From NCBI RefSeq assembly GCF_030285925.1, contig NZ_CP127251.1:2480001-2544000 (forward strand): DNA of 64,000 nucleotides. Reading direction: 5' to 3'. The position numbers were made by a program, and so were the translations under genes. Below are positions 27,485 through 36,089 of the stretch, one piece after another. The stretch comes from Devosia sp. YIM 151766 (GTDB lineage Bacteria > Pseudomonadota > Alphaproteobacteria > Rhizobiales > Devosiaceae). A model generated the notes under the pieces. That model made no database searches and was not told the DNA's origin. It was given only the letters and a program-made list of their open reading frames with translations. Within the stretch, counting starts at the first letter, position 1. The number at the start of each line of letters is the position of its first letter.

Positions 27485-28147
27485 TCAAGCGTTGCCATGC
27501 ATTGGTTGTAACTTTTCTATTTTTCCCATCATGTCACGGATCTGGGCGAGGTCCGCCTCGAACTTTTCGCGCTCGCGCCTTTTGCTTTCGGCGTCGGGGA
27601 TGCGCAAGAGGTACGATGGGTGGTTCGTCACGAAAAGCATAGTTCCATCAGACATTTGCATGGGATGACCGCGTAGCTTGGAGATGGTGATGCCGGCTTT
27701 GCCGAGCAGGCTTCGGGCGGCGGTCGCCCCCAGGGCGACGACGACTTTGGGCTTGATGAAACCGATTTCGAGATCGAGCCAGAATTTGCAGGCCTGTATC
27801 TCGCCGCCATCCGGGCGCTGGTGGATGCGGCGCTTGCCGCGGGGCGTGAATTTGAAGTGCTTGACCGCATTGGTCACATAGACCCGCCGGCGGTCAATCC
27901 CGATTTTTTTGATAGCATCATCAAGCACTTGACCCGCCGGGCCGACAAAGGGCCGGCCCTGAAGATCCTCCTGGTCGCCGGGTTGTTCGCCGACGAAAAC
28001 GATTGCGGCATCGTCGGGGCCTTCACCGAAGACGGCCTGGGTCGCCTGCTGGTAAAGCGGGCAGCGGCGGCAATCGTGCACCGCGACGCCGGCATCGGCA
28101 AGCGATTGAATATCCTCGTCTTTTCGCGGCTCATGGGTCACGGTCAT
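27485..28147 (-). CDS. udgX: UdgX-type uracil-DNA glycosylase
   Basis: A 220-residue iron-sulfur uracil-DNA glycosylase of the UdgX branch, which excises uracil and can become covalently linked to the abasic site. Iron-sulfur ligands are C26 and C29 (CRRCPL) and a later Cys (IQACKFWLDLE). The catalytic loop is GEQPGDQED. The UdgX-specific R-loop is KRRIHQRP with His109, the residue known to form the DNA crosslink, and the preceding NAVKHFKF is also typical. A GGAGCAGGAAA ribosome site precedes ATG 28147. It is alone on the minus strand downstream of tRNA-Met. Confidence 0.92.
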   Translation of the reverse strand: MTVTHEPRKDEDIQSLADAGVAVHDCRRCPLYQQATQAVFGEGPDDAAIVFVGEQPGDQEDLQGRPFVGPAGQVLDDAIKKIGIDRRRVYVTNAVKHFKFTPRGKRRIHQRPDGGEIQACKFWLDLEIGFIKPKVVVALGATAARSLLGKAGITISKLRGHPMQMSDGTMLFVTNHPSYLLRIPDAESKRREREKFEADLAQIRDMMGKIEKLQPMHGNA

Positions 28148-28413
28148 TTTCCTGCTCCATCGCCTCGGCGTTGCGGATCAGGAAGGCAATGCATTCAGCT
28201 TCGCAGGGGTTGCGCCCCGCCCCTTGGTGCTAACAGATTGTTAGCTTTATCCGTCACGTTACGATGCATTTCAGGCACCGTTGACGGCAATTGTCATCTT
28301 CGTTCGATAATCGGCACCAATGCGTTGCGATTGGGCCTGCTAGGCAAGCCGCGCCCGGCCCCATACATTCACTCTCGAAACTAGGCGCAGCCGCGCCGCA
28401 CAAGGAGATTGAC

Positions 28414-29364
28414 ATGAGTCTTGAATTTGGCGGCATCCATCACCTCACCGCAGTCACGGCCGATGCGCCGCGGAACCTGAAATTCTACACCCAGACGCTC
28501 GGCATGCGCCTGATCAAGAAAACGGTGAACCAGGACGACACCTCGGTCTATCACCTGTTTTACGGCGACGGCGTCGCCTCACCCGGCGCCGACCTGACCT
28601 TTTTCGATTTCAACACGCTGCGCGAGCGTCGGGGCAATCACAGCGTCGGCCGCACCGGTCTGCGGGTGGATAGCGAGGACACGCTGAAATGGTGGAAGGA
28701 GCATCTGGAAGCCAACGAGGTTTCTACCAGCGGCATCAAGGAGCGTTTCGGGCATCTCTCGCTCGATTTCGAGGATTTCGAAGGCCAGCGCTTCCGCCTG
28801 GTGGTCGATGGCAACAACAAGGTCGTGCCCTGGGCAAAGTCGCCGGTGCCGGCCGACAAGCAGATCATCGGCCTGGGCCCCATCACCCTGTCGGTGCCCA
28901 AGCTGGAGCCGACCGATGCCGTGCTGACCCGGGTGATGAACATGCGGCAGGTGCGCCATTATCCGGCGCGCGAGCGCCATGGCGAAATGTTCGTCTATGA
29001 AATGGGTCCCGGCGGCCCGGCGGCCGAATTGCATGTCAGCGTCGATCCGAGCCTGCCGCGAGTGCGGCCCGGCGCCGGCGGCGTGCATCACGTCGCCTTC
29101 CGCACCCCGGACCAGGACAGCCTGCGCCAGTGGATCGAGCGGGTGAACAGTTTCGGCATCCGTTCCTCGGGCGAAGTCGAGCGCTTCTATTTCACCTCGC
29201 TCTATTTCCGCGAGCCCAATGGCATCCTGTTCGAGATTGCCACCGATGTGCCCGGCTTTGCCACCGACGAACCGCTGGAGAGCCTGGGCGAGACCCTGGC
29301 ACTGCCGCCTTTCCTCGAGACGCAGCGGGCCGCGATCGAGGCCGGATTGAAGCCGCTGGCTTAA
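28414..29364 (+). CDS. Ring-cleaving (VOC-fold) dioxygenase, MhqO/PcpA-like
   Basis: A 316-residue double-module VOC-fold protein (glyoxalase/extradiol family). The first module begins GIHHLTAVTADAPRNLKFYT with His ligand HHLTA. The second carries GGVHHVAFRTPDQDSL and, near the C-terminus, YFREPNGILFEIATDVPGF with the metal Glu. This pattern is that of putative hydroquinone-type ring-cleaving dioxygenases (MhqO). ATG 28414 follows AAGGAGATTGAC; longer in-frame starts lack such a site. It is monocistronic, ending in a hairpin at 29387-29415. Confidence 0.85.
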   Translation: MSLEFGGIHHLTAVTADAPRNLKFYTQTLGMRLIKKTVNQDDTSVYHLFYGDGVASPGADLTFFDFNTLRERRGNHSVGRTGLRVDSEDTLKWWKEHLEANEVSTSGIKERFGHLSLDFEDFEGQRFRLVVDGNNKVVPWAKSPVPADKQIIGLGPITLSVPKLEPTDAVLTRVMNMRQVRHYPARERHGEMFVYEMGPGGPAAELHVSVDPSLPRVRPGAGGVHHVAFRTPDQDSLRQWIERVNSFGIRSSGEVERFYFTSLYFREPNGILFEIATDVPGFATDEPLESLGETLALPPFLETQRAAIEAGLKPLA

Positions 29365-29386
29365 AATTCCAGGTTCGGCAGAGGCG

Positions 29387-29415
29387 GCCCCCACCCATTG
29401 TCAAAGGGAGGGGGC
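29387..29415 (+). terminator. Probable terminator hairpin
   Basis: GCCCCCACCC (29387-29396) pairs with GGGAGGGGGC (29406-29415) apart from one mismatch, around a 9-base loop, 22 bases after the dioxygenase stop. It is followed by TTCCT, so the T run is poor. Confidence 0.4.
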
Positions 29416-29476
29416 TTCCTCGTTCCGCCGAACCCGGACCTTCTATGGCGCCGGCGCTGCCGGGAAATGCTGCGCT

Positions 29477-30133
29477 TTATCGGGCGGTGTCGGCGGCGTT
29501 GGGATCGTCCAGCCGGCCGCCGCCGCCGCCCATGCCGCCTCCTCCCATGCCGCCGCCCATTCCCCCGCCGCCTCCACCGCCGCCGCCGCCCTGGCCGCCG
29601 CCTTCGCCTTTGCCGCGTCCGCCACCGGAGGCGGCTGGCCGTTTCGGTCCTTGCAGGGGAATGGCGAGGTCGGCGGGAATGGGATCGAGATCCAGGGCCT
29701 TGCGGATGAAATCGCGCAGCGACACAACCAGCGCGCCGGTGGGCACCGGACGCCCCTCGACCAGTTCGCGCGCCGCCTTTTCGGCCAGCCGCACATGGTC
29801 TTCGGTGCCCAGCAGGATGATGTCGGCAAGCGCCGCCTCGACATCGTCGCGGATGCGCCGCTGCCGGTCCGAACCGGTGATGATCTCGGCCATGGCCTCG
29901 CCCTCGGCGGTTTCGGCCGGGCGCATCTCGCCGCGCTTATGCGCCGGGCTGACGGTCAGCGTGCCGGTGAACGAGCCGCCCAGAACCTTATAGGCAGCGA
30001 TCAGCGTCTTCAGCCGCTCGTTAATCTGCCGGTTCGCCCGCTGCTGGCGCTGCTGGATCGTGGTCATCATGATGAGACGGATGCCGACGCCCACCAGCGC
30101 GAACAAGGCCAGGCCGAGCAAGGTGGTGAGCAC
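29477..30133 (-). CDS. Membrane-anchored protein with glycine-rich tail
   Basis: A 218-residue protein with a hydrophobic N-terminus (LTTLLGLALFALVGVGIRLI), a helical middle domain (NRQINERLKTLIAAYKVLGG; SDRQRRIRDDVEAALADIIL) and a glycine/methionine-rich low-complexity tail of about 45 residues. It is related to conserved rhizobial proteins of unknown function. GTG 30133 is given. Eleven codons upstream is a CTG (30164-30166) preceded by AGGAGG; that start would add LRSFDFSSWAS, which fits the usual N-terminus better. It stands alone, 203 bases downstream of the VWA gene. Confidence 0.6.
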   Translation of the reverse strand: MLTTLLGLALFALVGVGIRLIMMTTIQQRQQRANRQINERLKTLIAAYKVLGGSFTGTLTVSPAHKRGEMRPAETAEGEAMAEIITGSDRQRRIRDDVEAALADIILLGTEDHVRLAEKAARELVEGRPVPTGALVVSLRDFIRKALDLDPIPADLAIPLQGPKRPAASGGGRGKGEGGGQGGGGGGGGGGMGGGMGGGGMGGGGGRLDDPNAADTAR

Positions 30134-30336
30134 GCTGGCCCAGGAACTGAAATCGAAAGAGCGCAGCTTCGCCTCCTATCGTTGCGACAAGAGTGGCATG
30201 GGTTCGGGAGCGAGGAAAGCACCGCCAGCCATTGCCGATCGGGGAGAGGACGATTTCGCCCGATCGGCAGCGGCAATGGCGCCAGCATTGGCTCCATTGC
30301 CGTTTCCGTGAACGGCTGAATCGCTGAGGGGGCCGG

Positions 30337-32295
30337 CTATGGCGCGCAGGTCTCCCCGGCTTCGCAGCTCTGCGTAACCCTATCCGGCTTGAGCATCGCC
30401 GCCAGGTTCACCAGGCGGATGAATTCGGCGCGATAGCCGCCGTCATCGGCGCCGCGGCCCGCCCGGGCCAGCGCCGCGATCTCGTCCCACTCCATGGCCG
30501 CGCCATAAAGACTGCCGCGCAGCTTCTGGCCGAAAGCGGCCACAGCGGCGGCGAATTGCGCATCCATGCCGGCATCGGCAATGTCGCCATAGGCCAGATC
30601 GGCCGTCACCGGCACCTCGATGAGCTGGCTGACTGCGTTGCCGGGCAGCTTGTAGCGCATCTTGAGGAAGGCGATTTCCGCGCTATCGGCGGCGGCGGCC
30701 GCATCGTCGTCGGGACCATAGCGGAGCGGGTCCACCGATCCGGCGCCATGGGGCGTGATCTCATAAAGCGCGGTGACCGTGGTGCCGGCCCCGACCTCGC
30801 CCGCATCGACCGCGTCATTGTTGAAATCCTCGCGGTTGAGGGCGCGGCTTTCATAGCCGATCAGGCGATATTCAGCGATCCGGGCGGGATTGAACTCGAC
30901 CTGCACCTTCACATCCTCGGCGATGGTATGGAGCGTGCCGCCGATTTCCTCGACCAGCACTTTCTTCGCCTCGGCAAAGTTCGATATATAGCTGGCATTG
31001 CCGTTGCCGTTCTGGGCCAGGGCCTGCATGGCGGCATCGTCGAGATTGCCCCGGCCGAAGCCGAGCACCGACAGGCCGATGCCGCTCTGGCGCTTGCCGG
31101 CGATGAATTGCGTCAGCTTTTCCGGATCGCTGATCCCGACATTGAAATCGCCATCGGTGGCAAGGATCACCCGATTGGTGCCGCCGGCGATCATCGCCTC
31201 TTCGGCCAGCCGATAGGCCAGCTCGATGCCCTCGGCGCCGGCCGTGCCGCCGCCGGCGGCAAGCTGGTCGAGCGCTGCCAGGATCACCGCCTTGTTGTCG
31301 GCGCTGGTCGGCGGCAGGGCGATGCCGGCCGAACCCGCATAAGTGACGATAGACACATTGTCATTGGCCGAAAGCTGGTCGAGCAGCAAGCCGAAGGCGC
31401 GCTTGAGCAGCGGCAGCCGGTCGGGCGCGTCCATCGAGCCGGAGGTGTCGATCAGGAAGACCAGATTGCTCCTGGTATCGGCCAGCACCGGCTCGAAACC
31501 CTTGATGCCGATCTGGAGGATTTGCGTCCGCGCATTCCAGGGCGTGGGGAAGACCTTCACATCGGGCTGGAACGGCAGGGCGGCACTGGGCGCGGCCGGA
31601 TAATCATAAGGGAAATAATTGATCAATTCCTCGACCCGCACCGCATCGGGATCGGGCACATAACCGTCCTCCAGCATGCGGCGGACATAGGCATAGCTGG
31701 CAGTGTCGACATCGAGCGAAAAGGTCGAGACCGGCTCCTCGGCGGCCAGCTTGAGGCGCTGTTCGTCAAAGCCCGCGAAGCTGTCGCCGCTCGGCGCATA
31801 GGACAGCGATGGCAATGAGCGGTCGCTCGCAATGGTGCGCATGGTGGTGGTGACGCCGCCGGCGGGCGCCGCCGGCCGGGCGCCGTCCACGGCGCTTTCC
31901 GCCATGGCCGGCGCGGGCGCGACATCGACAGGAGCCGGCGCGGCCTGATCGGCGACCGGCGGCGGCGCGGGGCTAGGATGCTCCCATTGGGGCGGCAGCG
32001 CCGTCGAGCTATAGAGCTGCCAGCCAAGCGGCAGCACCAGCAGGGCGATGGCGGCGGTGCCGATGGGAATGCGCATGTCCATGATCGAAATCCTTCTCCA
32101 GGAATTGATGATGGAGATGAGACGCTGCCCAGGCGAAATTCCTTTGGCCGGGGCGGCGGCTGTCCTTGCCGCCTCGGCCCGGCCCGCCTCGAAGGCGAGA
32201 CGGGCGGCGGCGAGCGCCCGGGCGCGCGCTGCGCTGCCGGGCGCGGGCGGCGGCGCGGAATTCAGCTTTTCAAACGGATCGTTCCGGCGGCTCAT
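30337..32295 (-). CDS. YfbK-like VWA domain protein, paired with an ECF sigma factor
   Basis: A 652-residue protein. An N-terminal cytoplasmic segment with an Ala-rich helix is followed by a membrane segment at about residues 75-95 (PIGTAAIALLVLPLGWQL) and a proline/alanine linker. A conserved FSLDVDTASYAYVRRMLEDG block (von Willebrand-associated, YfbK type) follows. The VWA domain has the MIDAS FLIDTSGSM and LATDGDFNVG. A C-terminal DUF3520-type region (PVTADLAYGDIADAGMDAQF) completes the family pattern. Its start overlaps the sigma factor's stop (ATGA at 32292-32295). By position it may act as a membrane regulator of the sigma factor, but it has no zinc anti-sigma motif. Confidence 0.85.
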   Translation of the reverse strand: MSRRNDPFEKLNSAPPPAPGSAARARALAAARLAFEAGRAEAARTAAAPAKGISPGQRLISIINSWRRISIMDMRIPIGTAAIALLVLPLGWQLYSSTALPPQWEHPSPAPPPVADQAAPAPVDVAPAPAMAESAVDGARPAAPAGGVTTTMRTIASDRSLPSLSYAPSGDSFAGFDEQRLKLAAEEPVSTFSLDVDTASYAYVRRMLEDGYVPDPDAVRVEELINYFPYDYPAAPSAALPFQPDVKVFPTPWNARTQILQIGIKGFEPVLADTRSNLVFLIDTSGSMDAPDRLPLLKRAFGLLLDQLSANDNVSIVTYAGSAGIALPPTSADNKAVILAALDQLAAGGGTAGAEGIELAYRLAEEAMIAGGTNRVILATDGDFNVGISDPEKLTQFIAGKRQSGIGLSVLGFGRGNLDDAAMQALAQNGNGNASYISNFAEAKKVLVEEIGGTLHTIAEDVKVQVEFNPARIAEYRLIGYESRALNREDFNNDAVDAGEVGAGTTVTALYEITPHGAGSVDPLRYGPDDDAAAAADSAEIAFLKMRYKLPGNAVSQLIEVPVTADLAYGDIADAGMDAQFAAAVAAFGQKLRGSLYGAAMEWDEIAALARAGRGADDGGYRAEFIRLVNLAAMLKPDRVTQSCEAGETCAP

Positions 32296-32858
32296 AGCAG
32301 CCCCCTCAATGTCTTGCGCGCCTGGTGCACGTGGAAGGAGACGGTCGCTTCCCTGATCCCCATGATCCCGGCGGCTTCGGCGTGGCTCAGTTCTTCGGCA
32401 TAGACCAGCAATACCGCGTCGCGCTGTTTTTCCGGCAGCGACCGCACCGCCTCCCAGAGCTGGCGATTGGCGATGACCGCTTCCTGTTCGGCCTGCTGTT
32501 CGGTGGGCGAGATTTCGGCATAGGCATCCACGTTCCGCCCACGCCGCGCCCCCGCCCGCTGCCAGTCGCGCACCGCATTAAGGGTGATGCGATAGATCCA
32601 GGAGGAAAAGGCGCTGCGCCCGTCGAAGCGGGCAATGGCCCGCCCGATCTTGACGCAGACCTCCTGGGCGATGTCCTCGGCATCGTCGCGATGGCCGCAC
32701 CAGCGCCAGGCCGTGCGATAGATGGCATCGTAATGGCTTTCGATCAGCGCGGCGAAAGCCTCGGCGTCGCCCTGACGGGCGCGCGCGACCAGCGCCTGCG
32801 TCGGCGCGGCCGGGTCCGGCGGGGGTGCGGCGGTCAGTCCCAACATCTGTGCATGCAC
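32292..32858 (-). CDS. ECF RNA polymerase sigma factor
   Basis: A 188-residue extracytoplasmic-function sigma factor with region 2 (ALIESHYDAIYRTAWRWCGH, DAEDIAQEVCVKI, FSSWIYRITLNAVRDW) and region 4 (LPEKQRDAVLLVYAEELSHA, EATVSFHVHQARKTL). It is coupled to the VWA gene downstream by an ATGA overlap. The start (ATG 32858) lies downstream of GGAGAGG; an in-frame ATG at 32846 is an alternative. Such sigma/VWA pairs occur widely in Rhizobiales, with an unknown stimulus. No cognate promoter was identified. Confidence 0.9.
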   Translation of the reverse strand: MHAQMLGLTAAPPPDPAAPTQALVARARQGDAEAFAALIESHYDAIYRTAWRWCGHRDDAEDIAQEVCVKIGRAIARFDGRSAFSSWIYRITLNAVRDWQRAGARRGRNVDAYAEISPTEQQAEQEAVIANRQLWEAVRSLPEKQRDAVLLVYAEELSHAEAAGIMGIREATVSFHVHQARKTLRGLL

Positions 32859-32955
32859 GTATCGCCTCTCCGGGCTATTCTGGCATTAAGACGACACGAC
32901 CGCGCCTGTCCTTGGGCCGGTGCCAGCAATTTTTTTATTTTCGGAAAACTCTACC

Positions 32956-33144
32956 ATGACGGACGAAAAAAAGACCGGGCCCTTCGGCCTCAATCCCATC
33001 CGCATCATGATCCTCGCCATGGGCGCGCTGGTCCTGATGATCTCGCTCTCGATCATCATGGGCGGCCCCGGCTCCTATCAGGCGCTCAAGGAGGCCTCCA
33101 ACGCCGCCAAGGAGCCGACGGCGGAGCAATTGCAGGGGGAGTGA
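32956..33144 (+). CDS. Small single-pass membrane protein
   Basis: A 62-residue protein, MTDEKKTGPFGLNPIRIMIL, with one hydrophobic helix at about residues 16-36 and a short soluble C-terminus ending KEPTAEQLQGE. It lies divergent from the ECF sigma gene, with 97 bases between the two starts. I see no strong ribosome site (AAAACTCTACC before ATG). A family is not recognised; it may be specific to Devosia-like bacteria. Confidence 0.5.
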   Translation: MTDEKKTGPFGLNPIRIMILAMGALVLMISLSIIMGGPGSYQALKEASNAAKEPTAEQLQGE

Positions 33145-33162
33145 AGGCGCCAGGCGCCGGCA

Positions 33163-33188
33163 GACCTCATCCTGAGCCTGTCGACGGA
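33163..33188. repeat. Copy of a dispersed intergenic repeat
   Basis: GACCTCATCCTGAGCCTGTCGAC is an inverted relative of the motif CTTCGACAAGCTCAGGATGAGGT, seen again at 52357-52449, 56478-56512, 56557-56582 and (partly) 58063-58083. It lies between the 62-residue protein and mnmA. Confidence 0.7.
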
Positions 33189-33234
33189 CGAGGCCGGTAA
33201 CGCCGTGGCCGCGACCTGAGGCCGACAAAAAAAG

Positions 33235-34386
33235 CTAAGCCACCAAAGCCTGCGGCACCGCTTCGGCGATGAAGCCGCCGCCCAGCACTTCGCTGGCGGT
33301 GCCGTCATCGGCGTAGAACACGCAGGCCTGGCCGGGCGAGACGCCGTATTCGCCGGAAACCAGCGTCACATAGACTTCCCCGTCCCGCATCTGGATCACG
33401 CCCGGCTGCGGGCCGCGGGTGGAGCGCACCTTGACCTCGACCGGCGCGCCATTGCCGGCGCTGGCCTCGGCCAAAGGCAGCGCGCCCAGCCAATTGACGT
33501 CGCGCAGGCGCACAATATGGGTCTTGAGCGCCTCGCGCGGGCCGACAATGACGCGGCCGCTGCGATGATCGAGCTTGACCACGTAAAGCGGCTCGCTCGC
33601 GGCGATGCCCAGGCCCTTGCGCTGGCCGATCGTGTAATGGACGATCCCTTCGTGCTCACCCAGCACCCGGCCATCCAGATGCACGATCTCGCCCCGGCTC
33701 AGGGCCTCGGGATGCATGCGGGCGATGATGTCGGCATATTTGCCCTGCGGCACGAAGCAGATGTCCTGGCTGTCATGCTTGTCGGCGATTTCGAGGCCCA
33801 GTTCGCGCGCCAGGTCGCGCACCTCCGGCTTGCTCATCCCGCCCAGCGGAAAGCGCAGGAAATCGAGCTGCTCCCGTGTGGTGGCGAAGAGGAAATAGGA
33901 CTGGTCGCGCTCGTGGTCGACCGGGCGGAAGAGCTGGCGCCGGCCATCCTCGCCGAGCCTGGTCTGCACATAATGGCCGGTCGCCAGCACATCGGCGCCC
34001 AGTTCCCGCGCCACGGTCATGAGGTCGACGAATTTCACCGACTGGTTGCAGGCAATGCAGGGCACCGGCGTCTCGCCCTGCTGATAGGCATTGGCGAAAG
34101 GCTCGATCACCGCATTCTTGAAGCGCTCTTCATAATCGAGCACGTAATGGGGAATGCCCAGCTTCGCCGCGACGCGGCGGGCATCGTGGATATCCTGCCC
34201 GGCGCAGCAGGCGCCCTTGCGATGAATGGCCTCGCCATGATCGTAAAGTTGCAGGGTGACGCCGACAACCTCATAGCCCTGGCGGGCGAGCAATCCGGCA
34301 ACGACTGAGGAATCCACGCCCCCGGACATGGCGACGACGACGCGCGTGTCCTCCGGGCGCTTGGCGATATCAAGCGAGTTCAGCAT
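33235..34386 (-). CDS. mnmA: tRNA-specific 2-thiouridylase MnmA
   Basis: Catalyses ATP-dependent thiolation of wobble U34 in Lys, Glu and Gln tRNAs. The 383-residue protein has an N-terminal PP-loop ([18 protein letters not shown]), the first catalytic Cys in [14 protein letters not shown] and the second in [14 protein letters not shown] central [30 protein letters not shown] block and C-terminal beta domain follow in standard order. It is monocistronic. Its start is 187 bases upstream of the fliK sigma-54 promoter on the other strand. Confidence 0.97.
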   Translation of the reverse strand: MLNSLDIAKRPEDTRVVVAMSGGVDSSVVAGLLARQGYEVVGVTLQLYDHGEAIHRKGACCAGQDIHDARRVAAKLGIPHYVLDYEERFKNAVIEPFANAYQQGETPVPCIACNQSVKFVDLMTVARELGADVLATGHYVQTRLGEDGRRQLFRPVDHERDQSYFLFATTREQLDFLRFPLGGMSKPEVRDLARELGLEIADKHDSQDICFVPQGKYADIIARMHPEALSRGEIVHLDGRVLGEHEGIVHYTIGQRKGLGIAASEPLYVVKLDHRSGRVIVGPREALKTHIVRLRDVNWLGALPLAEASAGNGAPVEVKVRSTRGPQPGVIQMRDGEVYVTLVSGEYGVSPGQACVFYADDGTASEVLGGGFIAEAVPQALVA

Positions 34387-34572
34387 CTTTCTCGTATCCG
34401 GTTGGGTTCAAGGGCCAGCGGAAACAGTGAGCCCGGCTTTTACGCCGCGCCGGCCAATCTGTCCATTCGACCCGGCAGCTTTTGCCGCCATGGGGCAGCC
34501 TTTGCACCGGCAGGTCCGAGCCATTTTCAGTTAAGTCTTTGAAATAAGGCAGAGTTTTTCTCTATCGCAATC

Positions 34573-34588
34573 TGGCAAGGCTCTTGCA
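34573..34588 (+). promoter_or_regulatory. Sigma-54 (-24/-12) promoter of fliK-flgD
   Basis: TGGCAAG-GCTC-TTGCA matches the RpoN consensus TGGCACG-N4-TTGCA/T with one difference, with the GG and GC elements correctly spaced. It points toward fliK; transcription should start near 34600, before GTG 34629. FlbD, the usual activator of such flagellar promoters, is encoded at 42229. Confidence 0.8.
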
Positions 34589-34628
34589 TTGCTTCTGCTG
34601 GATCAGTCTGTTTTCAAGGGCGCCCATC

Positions 34629-36077
34629 GTGGCATCACATTTGACCATTATCAGCGCCATGCCCGGCGGCGTAAACAGCCGGAACTTTGGCGCCCGGAAC
34701 GAGGATGGCGGCGGCACGACCAGCCCCTTCGCCGCTCTTATCGCTGGCGAGCCGAATGCCGCCGCAGCCGGCAGGACCGCCAATGGCGCGCCGGCGGGCG
34801 GGAAGCGGCAAGATGCCGAGAGCGCCGAAATCCTTGCCGCTGCGCTGGACCTCAAGGGCGCGGATATTGCACCTGCCGACCCCGCGCCCCTCGTCGATTT
34901 CATCGAGGCGCTGACAGCGCTCAAGGCCGGTCTCGATCGCGGCGCGCCGCTCGATCCCGAATTGCTTGGCCGGGTGGAAGACGCCCTTGAAGCCCTGGCC
35001 GCCATGCTGGGCCTGACGCTCGACGAACTGGCCGGAACCGACGATCTCGCCGCTGCGCTCGATCAGGCCGAGGCGGAGCCCACCGGCTTCGCGGCGACGC
35101 TCGATCTTTTGTCGGCATTCCTGGTCCAGATGCAGGCCGAAGACGCAATCCCCTCCGCGATCGCCGCGCGGCTCAAAGGGCTGGATGACAAGCTCTCCGC
35201 CTTGCTGGCCGCGCTCGAAGCCGGCGCGGTGAGCGAGGAGAAACTGGCGGCCCTCGGCATGAAGCGGGGCGCCCCGGAACTCGAAGCGGCCCTGGCCCGC
35301 TTTGCCGCCGCCCTCGCCGAAGAGCTGCCGGAAGAGCCGGCGCTGGCCGCCCCGAGCCTTAGGACCAGCGAGCCGGTGCTGGGCGGCAAGTCCGCCGACG
35401 CGCCTCCGCAAGCCGGCGATGCGGTCAAGCTGGACGACACGGGTAATTCAGGCGATGAGCGCTCGTCCGAGCGGCGGAACGAGCCGCCGCGACCGGAGGC
35501 CCGCGCCGCCAACGCGCCCAATGGCTCGGCCCCGAGCGACCCGGCCGCCGCCGCTGCCGCGGCCCCGGTCCAGCAGGACCCGGCGGCGCTCCGCGCCGAT
35601 GCCGGCCCGCGCCTGATCCAGGCCGGCTATCAAACCAGCCAGCAGCAGCTCAACCTGCCGCAACTCGCTTTCGAACTGGCCCGGCAGGTGCAGGACGGCA
35701 ATACCCGCTTCCAGATCCGCCTCGATCCACCCGAATTGGGCAAGATCGACGTGCGGCTCGATATCGACAAGACCGGGCAGGTGCATGCGCGCCTGACGGT
35801 GGAAAAATCCGAGACGCTGGACCTGATGCAGCGCGACCAGCGCGTCCTGGAGCGTGCCCTGCAACAGGCCGGGCTCGATAGCAGCAAGACCAATCTGGAA
35901 TTCTCGCTGAAGCAGAATCCCTTTGCCGGCCAGGACGGACAGGATCGCCCCGGCGACCGCCAGCCCTTCGGCGGCGGCGGCGGCGAGCCCGGTCAGGGCG
36001 AGGCCCAGGAAGCGATGCCCAGCGTCCATCTCTACCGTGGCAGCCTTCAGGCCAGCGGCGTCAACATTATCGCGTAA
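34629..36077 (+). CDS. fliK: Flagellar hook-length control protein FliK
   Basis: Secreted ruler that sets hook length and switches export specificity through FlhB. The 482-residue protein has a long Ala-, Asp- and Pro-rich variable part. The conserved C-terminal domain (about residues 330-440) includes FELARQVQDGNTRFQIRLDP, PELGKIDVRLDIDKTGQVHA and LQQAGLDSSKTNLEFSL. GTG 34629 is chosen because the sigma-54 promoter ends at 34588; a later in-frame ATG 34659 is possible. flgD follows after 12 bases. Only the C-terminal domain is conserved in the family. Confidence 0.9.
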   Translation: MASHLTIISAMPGGVNSRNFGARNEDGGGTTSPFAALIAGEPNAAAAGRTANGAPAGGKRQDAESAEILAAALDLKGADIAPADPAPLVDFIEALTALKAGLDRGAPLDPELLGRVEDALEALAAMLGLTLDELAGTDDLAAALDQAEAEPTGFAATLDLLSAFLVQMQAEDAIPSAIAARLKGLDDKLSALLAALEAGAVSEEKLAALGMKRGAPELEAALARFAAALAEELPEEPALAAPSLRTSEPVLGGKSADAPPQAGDAVKLDDTGNSGDERSSERRNEPPRPEARAANAPNGSAPSDPAAAAAAAPVQQDPAALRADAGPRLIQAGYQTSQQQLNLPQLAFELARQVQDGNTRFQIRLDPPELGKIDVRLDIDKTGQVHARLTVEKSETLDLMQRDQRVLERALQQAGLDSSKTNLEFSLKQNPFAGQDGQDRPGDRQPFGGGGGEPGQGEAQEAMPSVHLYRGSLQASGVNIIA

Positions 36078-36089
36078 GGAACAGGTATC

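Noticed and set aside
28160..28250. Short open stretch on the minus strand upstream of udgX reading ...PCEAECIAFLIRNAEAMEQ
   Set aside because: It looks protein-like and ends in a stop inside udgX, but is preceded by a stop within about 30 codons and has no start codon; it may be a relic or chance.
34530..34560. TTAAGTCTTTGAAATAAG as a CtrA box before fliK
   Set aside because: The second half does not match TTAA at the required distance; the sigma-54 site nearby explains fliK.
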